Below, piece after piece: positions 51,577 through 59,811 of a stretch of DNA of 64,000 nt (positions within the stretch are counted from its first letter, which is position 1; each line of letters begins with the position of its first letter). The notes below the pieces were generated by a model. It worked only from the letters and a program-made list of their open reading frames with translations, had not been told where the DNA came from and did not search any database. Made by a program: the position numbers and the translations under genes. The DNA is from Sediminibacterium sp. FEMGT703S (GTDB taxonomy: Bacteria; Bacteroidota; Bacteroidia; Chitinophagales; Chitinophagaceae). Location of the stretch: the NCBI GenBank assembly GCA_002786355.1, contig PGCO01000013.1, positions 248,001 through 312,000 on the forward strand, given 5' to 3'.

Positions 51577-53493
51577 ATGAAAAGAGTGGTTTTAATTTTA
51601 TTCGCATTTGGATTTTATTCCTGTTTGTTTGCTCAACAATATAATCCTGATAAGGTAAATCAGAAAGCTTTGGCTTTATACGATAAAGCCATTGGTTTAT
51701 TAAAAGAGGATGAGTTAAAAAAAGCTGTTCCTATTTTATTAGAATGTATTCAAATGGATACCAATTTTGTGGATGCTTATCTTTCTATTGCAGGTGTATT
51801 TGGCGAATTAAAACAATATAAACGTTCCATCCAATTTTATGAAATAGGTAAAGCAAAAGACCCTGTGTATTTTATGCCTTACTATTTGCCTTACTCAATT
51901 AATTTAGCAGGTGACGGTAATTTTGAAGCGGCTTTGCTTGCCTTGAATCGGTTTCTAGAAAACCCAAAACTGAACGACAAAAGCATTAGAAGCGCTGCTT
52001 ATAGAAAAAAGACTTATCAGTTTGCTTTAGACTACGCAGCTAAAAATAAAGAACTTTCTAATTATTATTTTGCTCCAGAAAATTTAGGGGATAGTGTTAA
52101 TTCTGCTTTTTCAGAATACTACCCTTCTGTTACCGTAACCGATAGCTTATTGGTCTTTACCAGAAGAGGAAAATATATGCGAGAAGACTTTTTTTCGAGC
52201 AGTTTTATTGCTAAACAATTTTCTAAAGCAGTCCCCATTGGTGGAGATATTAATGAAGAACCGCAAAAAGGTGCTATCACCGTTTCTCAAGATGGAGAAT
52301 GGATGTTGTTTGCTGGTAGATTTGCAGAAAGAGGTTACGATAATTTTGATTTATACATTGCTTATGCAACCCCGCAAGGCTGGAGCGATCCAGAAAATTT
52401 AGGCCCAGCAATTAACACTGAATTTTGGGAAAGTGCTCCTAGTTTAAGCCCAGACAAACGAACACTTTATTTTAGTAGTAATAGGCCTGGAGGATTTGGT
52501 GGGAAAGACTTGTATTATAGTGAACGTTTAGCCAATGGAAAATGGACCCCAGCTAAAAATATGGGACCGCAGATTAATACCGCTGGCGACGATCAAGCTC
52601 CTTTTATTCATGCAGATAATCAAACACTTTATTTTACTTCGGATGGGCATCCGGGATATGGAGGTACAGACTTATTTATTATTAGAAAAAATGATCAAGG
52701 CAGTTGGGGTATCCCTGAAAATTTGGGCTATCCTATTAATACCATTGAGAATGAGGGGAGTTTAGCTGTTTCTGCAGATGGGCTTACCGCATATTATGCA
52801 AGTGATCGTGCAGAAGGTAAGGGAGAATTAGACTTGTATCGTTTTTCGTTGCGCAACAATATCCGCCCTATCAGAACATTGTATTTGAAAGGAGTGGTAA
52901 CAGATAAAAGCAATGGCAATAAATTACCTTCTTCCGTTGAACTAATCAACAACGCCGATCAATCTGTTTTAATGAAAATTCAAACCGATGAAACAGGTAT
53001 GTATTTTATCACTTTGCCCGTAGGGAGAGATTATACTTTTTCTGTTAACAGAAAAGGGTATTTACCATTCACCGAATTATACTCATTAGCACATAAAGAA
53101 GCGGATAGTGTTTATGTAAAAAATATTGCCCTACAACCTTTAGCAATAAATGCATCTTTCACTTTTAAGAATATTGAATTTGCCTCAAACGCTTCAATAT
53201 TGCCCGAAACAGCGGCAATTGAATTGAATAAATTGGTAGCCCTATTAAATGAAAACAGTACGCTACAAGTTCAAATAAGTGGTCATACAGACAATACAGG
53301 AAATGAAGTAGAGAATAAAAAACTTTCTGCGAATAGAGCACTATCGATTGTAAACTTTCTAATTGAAAAAGGCATTTCCAAAAATCGGCTAGCCTACAAA
53401 GGGTATGGCAGTAGTCTGCCCATTACTTCTAATGATACCCCTGAAGGAAGGGCTAGAAACAGAAGGACCTCCGTGGAAATAACTAAACTTTAG
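51577..53493 (+). CDS. OmpA/TPR/PD40 protein, PorE-like (type IX secretion)
   Basis: From the ATG at 51577 (MKRVVLILFAFGFYSCLFAQ) there is a signal peptide, TPR repeats (~20-130), PD40/WD40 propeller blades (SPDKRTLYFSSNRPGGFGGKD, and three similar FxS blocks), a carboxypeptidase-regulatory domain (LKGVVTDKSNGNKLPSSVEL) and a C-terminal OmpA domain binding peptidoglycan (SGHTDNTGNEVENKKLSANRA). This domain order is that of PorE, a component of the T9SS envelope-spanning machinery, but similar proteins exist outside T9SS. A T9SS cargo protein is encoded ~8 kb away. Confidence 0.85.
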   Translation: MKRVVLILFAFGFYSCLFAQQYNPDKVNQKALALYDKAIGLLKEDELKKAVPILLECIQMDTNFVDAYLSIAGVFGELKQYKRSIQFYEIGKAKDPVYFMPYYLPYSINLAGDGNFEAALLALNRFLENPKLNDKSIRSAAYRKKTYQFALDYAAKNKELSNYYFAPENLGDSVNSAFSEYYPSVTVTDSLLVFTRRGKYMREDFFSSSFIAKQFSKAVPIGGDINEEPQKGAITVSQDGEWMLFAGRFAERGYDNFDLYIAYATPQGWSDPENLGPAINTEFWESAPSLSPDKRTLYFSSNRPGGFGGKDLYYSERLANGKWTPAKNMGPQINTAGDDQAPFIHADNQTLYFTSDGHPGYGGTDLFIIRKNDQGSWGIPENLGYPINTIENEGSLAVSADGLTAYYASDRAEGKGELDLYRFSLRNNIRPIRTLYLKGVVTDKSNGNKLPSSVELINNADQSVLMKIQTDETGMYFITLPVGRDYTFSVNRKGYLPFTELYSLAHKEADSVYVKNIALQPLAINASFTFKNIEFASNASILPETAAIELNKLVALLNENSTLQVQISGHTDNTGNEVENKKLSANRALSIVNFLIEKGISKNRLAYKGYGSSLPITSNDTPEGRARNRRTSVEITKL

Positions 53494-53552
53494 GTATTAA
53501 TACGGCTTAGTTGAAAACCTAAAAAACCGAGCTTTCAGTAAAGTAGGTTTTT

Positions 53553-54635
53553 ATGCGCACAGAAGTATGGCACAATATTGCCTTTACATGTATTCCATCA
53601 ATAGGTCCTATCACTAGAAAAGCATTAATTGATGAGTTTAAAACAGCTAGTAATATTTTCAGTGCCCCCATTAAAGCGCTGATGAATGTAAAAGGTGTTG
53701 GCGAAAAAGTTGCACATGAAATTGTTCAGTGGAATAACCAAGATAAAGTAGATGCAGAATTTGCATTTATTCAAAAACACCAAATAAAGCCACTATTCAT
53801 TACCGATAAAGATTATCCCCAAAAATTATTGGAGTGCCCAGATGCCCCAACCCTATTGTATTACAAAGGAACCGCTCAATTGAATTGTGCTAAAATACTC
53901 AGCATTGTTGGCACCAGAATGCCTACACCTTACGGGTTATACATTATTGAAGAATGCATAAAAGCACTCCCAAAAGATGTGCTTATTGTGAGTGGACTTG
54001 CATTAGGGATTGATACCATTGCACATCAAACTGCCTTGCAATATGGGTTGTCTACCGTGGGAGTGCTAGCCCATGGTTTAGATGAGATTTATCCCCCACC
54101 TAATAAAAACTTAGCTAAGAAAATGTTGCAGCAAGGTGGTTTACTTACGGAGTTCAATTGTAAGACTATTCCAGAAAAATATAATTTCCCAAAACGGAAT
54201 AGAGTAGTTGCAGGCATGGCAGATGCCACTTTGGTAGTAGAAACCGCACTAAAAGGAGGGAGCATGATTAGTGCCGACTTTGCTTCTCAATACCATCGAG
54301 AAGTAATTGCAGTTCCTGGAAAAATTACCGATCAACGAAGCAGGGGTTGTTTAAAATTAATTCAGGAAAATAAAGCCTCCATTTTTACTTCCCCCAATGA
54401 GTTAATGAAACAACTGAATTGGATCAATACAATGCCTGCTTTGAGCAGTGCCCAAAAAGCAATGATTCGTTTAATGCAACAGCAAGAAATTTTTTCAATA
54501 GATGAATTATTAAGCATTAGTGGACTGAGCATTGGCAGTTTATATACTTTAATATTAGAGTTATCCACCCAACAAGTTATTCAAGAATTGCCTGGCGAAA
54601 AGTTCACATTGATGCCCGCTTATTATTCCATTTAA
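53553..54635 (+). CDS. dprA: DNA processing protein DprA
   Basis: An N-terminal helix-hairpin-helix region (IGPITRKALIDEF, VKGVGEKVAHEIV) is followed by the Rossmann-like DprA core: IVGTRMPTPYG, VSGLALGIDTIAHQTAL, GVLAHGLDEIYPP, FPKRNRVVAGMADATLVVE and VIAVPGKITDQRSRGCLKLI. A C-terminal winged-helix domain ends the chain. It loads RecA on incoming single-stranded DNA during transformation. The length (360 aa) is normal. It overlaps the convergent MFS gene by 32 bp. Confidence 0.96.
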   Translation: MRTEVWHNIAFTCIPSIGPITRKALIDEFKTASNIFSAPIKALMNVKGVGEKVAHEIVQWNNQDKVDAEFAFIQKHQIKPLFITDKDYPQKLLECPDAPTLLYYKGTAQLNCAKILSIVGTRMPTPYGLYIIEECIKALPKDVLIVSGLALGIDTIAHQTALQYGLSTVGVLAHGLDEIYPPPNKNLAKKMLQQGGLLTEFNCKTIPEKYNFPKRNRVVAGMADATLVVETALKGGSMISADFASQYHREVIAVPGKITDQRSRGCLKLIQENKASIFTSPNELMKQLNWINTMPALSSAQKAMIRLMQQQEIFSIDELLSISGLSIGSLYTLILELSTQQVIQELPGEKFTLMPAYYSI

Positions 54636-55788
54636 TTAATAAGAGACAGGCAATTAAAGTGAGAACAGCTGGAGTTAAGAATGCCCAAATAAAACGGCTT
54701 GAATCATTGTGATAAATCCACCCAGAAAACAATGCACCAGTTCCAATACCCACTTCAAGTGCTATGTACATAGAGGCAATTGCCTTTCCTCTATTTTCTG
54801 GAGCACATAAATCTACTGTCCATGCAGTAATGACTGGGCTATTGATTCCCCAACTTAATCCATATAAAACTGCTCCTACCAACATCATCGTAACAGATTG
54901 TGAAATAGACAAAATCACCATCGCCACTACCAAGACTGCCGTGGATCCAATTAAAACGGGAACCCTTCCATAGTTATCCGAAATTTTTCCTGCAACAAAC
55001 CGTATAAATAAAGATGCTACTGTAAAGAATGCAAAAAATATTCCTTTGTTGTGCAGTCCTAAATGCTCACTAAAATCAGGCGCAACTGTTAATATGGTTC
55101 CAATAGAAAAGCAAAGTAATAACGTAACGATTGCTGGTCTTATAGCAGATGCATCAAATATTTCTGTTCGGTTGATTTTCAAATGAGCTGCTTTAAATCG
55201 GGTGGCATTGGGCAAGGTTTCCTTTACATTATACAGTATAATTACTGAACCCAATGCTAAAAAGGCCGACACATAAAACATCGTGTCATAACTATGGTAA
55301 TCTACTAAGTAACTTCCTAACATTGGCCCTGCAGAAGCGCCTAATGTATAACCAATAGCCAAGGCCCCCATGGCTTCTCCCCTCCTAGATTCATGTACTA
55401 CGTCTGCTCCATAAGCAGCTGTAGCCGTGGGCTTGAACCCGGTTGAAAATCCATGTACAAATCGTAATAATAAAAATCCTACTACACTAGTAAGTACAGG
55501 ATACAATAAACTACAAATAACACAAACCAATGAGCCAAAGACCATCACTGGTACCCTTCCAATTGTATCGGTTAGTTTTCCGCTAAACGGCCTAGAAATG
55601 CCTGCCATTAAAGTAAATAAAGCAATAATCAAGCCCTTATATTCAGCCCCCCCAATCTTGGTTAAATAGCCTGGCAACTCAGGAATCATCATATTAAAAC
55701 TGGCCGAAAAAAGAAAATTACTGACACAGAGTAAGCCAAATTGAAAAGTAAAAAATCGGTGATTGGGATTGATTATTTGAGGGTCCAT
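54604..55788 (-). CDS. MFS transporter
   Basis: A 394-aa protein with ~12 hydrophobic segments and MFS motifs GKLTDTIGRVPVMVFG (loop 2-3) and GKISDNYGRVPVLIG (loop 8-9), plus YTLGASAGPMLGSYL. It belongs to the drug/metabolite proton antiporter group (DHA1-like). The substrate is unknown. It is convergent with dprA, overlapping by 32 bp, and divergent from guaB. Confidence 0.88.
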   Translation of the reverse strand: MDPQIINPNHRFFTFQFGLLCVSNFLFSASFNMMIPELPGYLTKIGGAEYKGLIIALFTLMAGISRPFSGKLTDTIGRVPVMVFGSLVCVICSLLYPVLTSVVGFLLLRFVHGFSTGFKPTATAAYGADVVHESRRGEAMGALAIGYTLGASAGPMLGSYLVDYHSYDTMFYVSAFLALGSVIILYNVKETLPNATRFKAAHLKINRTEIFDASAIRPAIVTLLLCFSIGTILTVAPDFSEHLGLHNKGIFFAFFTVASLFIRFVAGKISDNYGRVPVLIGSTAVLVVAMVILSISQSVTMMLVGAVLYGLSWGINSPVITAWTVDLCAPENRGKAIASMYIALEVGIGTGALFSGWIYHNDSSRFIWAFLTPAVLTLIACLLLIKWNNKRASM

Positions 55789-55832
55789 GCTAGCTGCTTA
55801 CTGAAATAGCTGCGAAGTTAACAGAAATAATT

Positions 55833-55864
55833 TTGGTAGGAATTTAGCCCTTCTGCTATCTTTG
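55833..55864 (+). promoter_or_regulatory. Promoter of guaB
   Basis: TTG at 55833-55835, 21 bases, then TATCTTTG at 55857-55864, followed after three bases by the guaB ATG at 55868. The mRNA should be leaderless or nearly so. Confidence 0.6.
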
Positions 55865-55867
55865 CAC

Positions 55868-57367
55868 ATGGCAACAAATCTCAAAAGCGCTACCAGTCGT
55901 AGCAACTCCTCCAGATTATTTGGCGAAGGCCTTACATTTGACGATGTACTTTTAATGCCCGCTTACAGTGATATATTACCTAGAGACGTAAATATCAGCA
56001 CGCATTTAACCAAAGACATTATTATCAATGTTCCCATTCTTTCTGCTGCAATGGACACTGTTACTGAAGCCAATTTGGCCATTGCATTAGCAAGAGAAGG
56101 TGGTCTTGGCATTTTGCATAAAAACATGAGTATTGAAAGGCAAGCTGAGCAAGTACGAAAAGTAAAGCGCAGCGAAAGCGGAATGATTATAGACCCCATC
56201 ACTTTGTTAGTAGATGCCACTATTGGTGATGCTTTGAAGCTAATGAGAGAAAATAAAATCGGGGGTATTCCTGTTGTAGACAATGGAGGAAAATTGGTAG
56301 GTATTTTAACCAATAGAGATTTAAGATTCGAAACGGATTATAAGAAAAAAGTAAAGGAAGTAATGACTAAGGAAAACTTGGTAACTGCTCCTGAAGGAAC
56401 TGATATGAAAAAAGCGGAGAATATTCTTCGCCGATATAAAATTGAAAAATTACCTGTTGTAAATAAGCAAGGAAAGTTAATTGGTTTAATTACTTACAGA
56501 GATATTTTACAAATTCGTAATTTCCCTAACGCAGTAAAAGACAGTATTGGTCGATTGCGTGTGGGTGCAGCTTTAGGCATTACCAAAGACTTAATGGATC
56601 GAGCAGCTGCATTACAACATGTGGGTGTAGATATTGTAACATTAGACTCTGCACATGGACATAGCAAGGGGGTGATTGAAGCATTAAAAGCCCTTAGAAA
56701 AAACTTTAAAAAATTACCCATTATTGCGGGCAATGTTGGTACGGGTGCCGGAGCAAAAGCTTTAGCAGAAGCTGGTGCAGATTGCGTAAAAGTGGGAATA
56801 GGTCCTGGTTCCATATGTACTACTAGAATTGTTGCTGGCGCTGGTGTTCCGCAATTAACTGCTATTATGGAAGCTACCAATGCATTAAAAGCAAAAGGTA
56901 TTCCAGTAATTGCAGATGGTGGAATCCGTTATACAGGTGATATGGTAAAAGCTTTAGCTGCTGGTGCAAATATGGTCATGATGGGTAGTGTATTTGCAGG
57001 TGTTGAAGAAAGTCCTGGCGATACCATTATTTACGAGGGAAGAAAGTTCAAAGAATACAGAGGCATGGGTAGCTTAGGTGCCATGAGTCAAGGAAGTGGC
57101 GATCGTTATTTTCAAGACGTAGAAGCCGATATTAAAAAGTATGTACCTGAAGGAATTGAAGGTCGTGTTGCTTATAAAGGAAATCTAAGCGAAATCATTT
57201 ATCAATATGTAGGAGGTTTACGTTCTGGTATGGGATACTGTGGCGCAAAAGATATTCCCACTTTACAAAAAGCCACTTTTGTCAAAATCACAAATGCAGG
57301 TATGAAAGAAAGCCATGCACATGATGTAGACATTACCAAGGAAGCACCTAACTATAGCAGAAAATAA
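55868..57367 (+). CDS. guaB: IMP dehydrogenase
   Basis: Begins [13 protein letters not shown], then [18 protein letters not shown], two CBS domains (~residues 95-215, [23 protein letters not shown] and [21 protein letters not shown]) and the catalytic [15 protein letters not shown] loop (here [19 protein letters not shown] with the nucleophile cysteine) and [10 protein letters not shown]. It makes XMP from IMP, the committed step to GTP. The length is normal. Confidence 0.98.
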   Translation: MATNLKSATSRSNSSRLFGEGLTFDDVLLMPAYSDILPRDVNISTHLTKDIIINVPILSAAMDTVTEANLAIALAREGGLGILHKNMSIERQAEQVRKVKRSESGMIIDPITLLVDATIGDALKLMRENKIGGIPVVDNGGKLVGILTNRDLRFETDYKKKVKEVMTKENLVTAPEGTDMKKAENILRRYKIEKLPVVNKQGKLIGLITYRDILQIRNFPNAVKDSIGRLRVGAALGITKDLMDRAAALQHVGVDIVTLDSAHGHSKGVIEALKALRKNFKKLPIIAGNVGTGAGAKALAEAGADCVKVGIGPGSICTTRIVAGAGVPQLTAIMEATNALKAKGIPVIADGGIRYTGDMVKALAAGANMVMMGSVFAGVEESPGDTIIYEGRKFKEYRGMGSLGAMSQGSGDRYFQDVEADIKKYVPEGIEGRVAYKGNLSEIIYQYVGGLRSGMGYCGAKDIPTLQKATFVKITNAGMKESHAHDVDITKEAPNYSRK

Positions 57368-57376
57368 TGCATCGCC

Positions 57377-58975
57377 ATGACCATTAACAAGTGGGATCAT
57401 TTACAGCCGCTTACGCTAAGTATTATTACTGGCTTATGTTTAACCAGTGCTTGGCCTAGTACGGCATTAACCATTGGTTTATTGGTTGCTTGGGTTCCAT
57501 TATTATTATTGGCCCACATCAAAGGCAAGTCATTTCCCTTGCTAAGGTATATTGCATTGAGCTTATTGATTTGGAATACTGGCACTACTTGGTGGCTTTG
57601 GAATTCTACAGGTTTTGGGGCTATTGCCGCGGTTGTAATCAACACTACTTTAATGTGCATCCCTTGGTGGGGATTCGTCAAAATGCGCAATTATTTTTCC
57701 GAATGGGTCAGTCAGTTGGCCTTGGTTGTTTTTTGGTTAACCTTTGAATATATTCATTTAAACTGGAGCATCAGTTGGCCTTGGCTTACTTTGGGCAATG
57801 GATTAAGCAGTTTTTCTCAATACATTCAATGGTATGAATATACAGGCGTTGCAGGGGGATCATTGCTTATATGGATCATCAACCTCCTAGTCTTTCATTG
57901 CATTGTTTCACTAAAGCAAACCAATCGAACACGCGCATTTTATTTTGGCGGTTCAGCATTTTTTTTAGTGACTGCGCTCATAGGCATTAGCCTTCAAATC
58001 TTACCTGAGGAAAAAGTTACAGACAAGACTAATCAAGTGGTGGTAGTACAACCCAATATTGATCCTTATCAAAAATTTGAAAGTTTAACCACTGCCGATC
58101 AAGTGAATAGATTGGTTCAACTTTCTGCAAAGAATATAGATAGTAATACTGCACTGATTATTTGGCCCGAAACAGCCATGAGTGCTGCAGATTGGCAAGA
58201 CAATATAAAAGGGAATCAATACTATCAACCTATTTTTCAATTTTTAGCGGCACATCCTAACTTACAATTAACTTCAGGAATTGAAACCTTTAAACAATAC
58301 GGCACAACCGCTGCAACAAAAACTGCCAGAAAAACAAATGAAGGCATTTACTATGATGCTTTTAATGCAGCAGTGAGTTTAAAAGTTAACCAAGAACCCG
58401 TTTATTACAATAAAAGCAAACTGGTACCTGGTGTTGAAACCCTTCCTTCTTTTTTACGATTTATGGCACCCGTTTTTGAACAATTTGGGGGATCAACGGG
58501 GGGCTATGGCACTTCCGATACTGCAGTTGTTTTTAAAGACAGTGCAACTCAACTATTTACGGCACCTATCATTTGCTATGAAAGTATTTATGGAGAATAT
58601 GTAACCAACTATGTTAAAAGCGGGGCAACTATGCTGGCAATTATGACTAATGATGGTTGGTGGGGTAATACACCCGGACACAAACAACATTTGTCTTATG
58701 CTAAACTGAGAGCAATCGAAACCAGAAGATGGGTAGCGCGTTCTGCCAACACGGGTATTTCTGCTTTTATCAATCCTCGTGGCGAAATTGTACAGGAACT
58801 TGGATGGGACAAAATGGGTGCCCTTAAAATGAATATTTCAACCAACACTTCGTTAAGCTTTTACGTTCTATACGGTGATTATATTTATAAAATTGCTTCG
58901 GTCATTGCTGCTCTTTTTGTTGTAGTTTACTTCTACAAAAAATCCAGCCATGCAATCCACAACAAAACAACTTAA
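57377..58975 (+). CDS. lnt: Apolipoprotein N-acyltransferase
   Basis: An N-terminal block of ~6 membrane segments (~residues 10-205) is followed by a nitrilase-like domain with the triad: E in IIWPETAMS, K in YNKSKLVPGVE, C in IICYESIYGE, plus MTNDGWWGNTPGHKQHLSYAKLRAIETRRWVARSANTG split by conserved W and H. It adds the third acyl chain to lipoproteins at the inner membrane. The length (532 aa) is normal. It starts 10 bp after guaB and its end overlaps the alpha/beta hydrolase gene by 26 bp. Confidence 0.95.
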   Translation: MTINKWDHLQPLTLSIITGLCLTSAWPSTALTIGLLVAWVPLLLLAHIKGKSFPLLRYIALSLLIWNTGTTWWLWNSTGFGAIAAVVINTTLMCIPWWGFVKMRNYFSEWVSQLALVVFWLTFEYIHLNWSISWPWLTLGNGLSSFSQYIQWYEYTGVAGGSLLIWIINLLVFHCIVSLKQTNRTRAFYFGGSAFFLVTALIGISLQILPEEKVTDKTNQVVVVQPNIDPYQKFESLTTADQVNRLVQLSAKNIDSNTALIIWPETAMSAADWQDNIKGNQYYQPIFQFLAAHPNLQLTSGIETFKQYGTTAATKTARKTNEGIYYDAFNAAVSLKVNQEPVYYNKSKLVPGVETLPSFLRFMAPVFEQFGGSTGGYGTSDTAVVFKDSATQLFTAPIICYESIYGEYVTNYVKSGATMLAIMTNDGWWGNTPGHKQHLSYAKLRAIETRRWVARSANTGISAFINPRGEIVQELGWDKMGALKMNISTNTSLSFYVLYGDYIYKIASVIAALFVVVYFYKKSSHAIHNKTT

Positions 58976-59774
58976 TCAGCCTTATTATCAACTTTCTTAT
59001 TCGGTGTATGGCAAGGGTACGCCAGTAGTACTATTGCATGGGTATGGAGAAGATAGTCAAATCTGGCTCAACCAAATTGAAGCTTTAGCTGCCCATTGCT
59101 TACTCATTGTGCCAGATTTGCCCGGCTCAGGAAAGTCTGCTATTACCGAAAAAGGATTTGATGAATGGTTGCCTGATATGAGTATTGAATCATTAGCGCA
59201 AAGCATTAATCAACTATTAATTGCAGAAAATGTATCTGCCTGTATCTTATTAGGGCATAGTATGGGTGGCTATATTGCGCTAGCATTTGCCGAATTATTC
59301 CCATCCAAATTACTTGGCTTAGGATTGGTGCATAGCACAGCTTACGCAGACAACAACGAAAAGAAAATAGTCAGACAAAAAAGTATTCAATTCATTGAAG
59401 AAAACGGAGGCTACACTTTTTTTAAAGCCAGTATGCCCAATTTATTTGGGAAAAAATTTAAAGAAACTCAGTCGCCTATCATTGAACAATTAATCGATCA
59501 AAGTAAAAAATTTGAATCCCCAATACTAGCTGGGTATACCCGTGCTATGATGAATCGGCCCGACCGATCCACTGTTTTAGCTTCCGCTAATATTCCCATT
59601 TTATTTATTGCAGGACCAGAAGATATTGCAGCCCCTTTGAAGGATGTTCAGGAGCAAGCAACATTACCCAATAAATCGTATCTTAATATATTGGATGGTG
59701 TTGGTCATATGGGAATGTTAGAAGCACCCCATGAGATGAACAATCATTTGACTAATTTTATTCAACTGGTTTAA
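58950..59774 (+). CDS. Alpha/beta hydrolase
   Basis: VVLLHGYGEDSQIW (oxyanion-hole HG), VPDLPGSGKS, LLGHSMGGYIALAFAE with nucleophile Ser and, near the end, GPEDIAAP (Asp region) and GVGHMGMLEAP (His). It is a 274-aa cytoplasmic hydrolase, resembling proline iminopeptidase or esterase-type members. The substrate is unknown. The first 26 bases overlap lnt, so it is probably co-transcribed and translationally coupled. Confidence 0.9.
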   Translation: MQSTTKQLNQPYYQLSYSVYGKGTPVVLLHGYGEDSQIWLNQIEALAAHCLLIVPDLPGSGKSAITEKGFDEWLPDMSIESLAQSINQLLIAENVSACILLGHSMGGYIALAFAELFPSKLLGLGLVHSTAYADNNEKKIVRQKSIQFIEENGGYTFFKASMPNLFGKKFKETQSPIIEQLIDQSKKFESPILAGYTRAMMNRPDRSTVLASANIPILFIAGPEDIAAPLKDVQEQATLPNKSYLNILDGVGHMGMLEAPHEMNNHLTNFIQLV

Positions 59775-59800
59775 TCCATTTTTCCGGTTTATTTTTATTT

Positions 59801-59808
59801 TACTTTTG
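59801..59808 (+). promoter_or_regulatory. Candidate -7 element of the surface protein gene
   Basis: TACTTTTG, matching TAnnTTTG, three bases before the ATG at 59812, as for guaB. No good -33 TTG was seen. Confidence 0.4.
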
Positions 59809-59811
59809 GCT

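Noticed and set aside
54604..54635. Convergent overlap of dprA and the MFS gene as a regulatory device
   Set aside because: Short tail-to-tail overlaps of this size are common in compact genomes.
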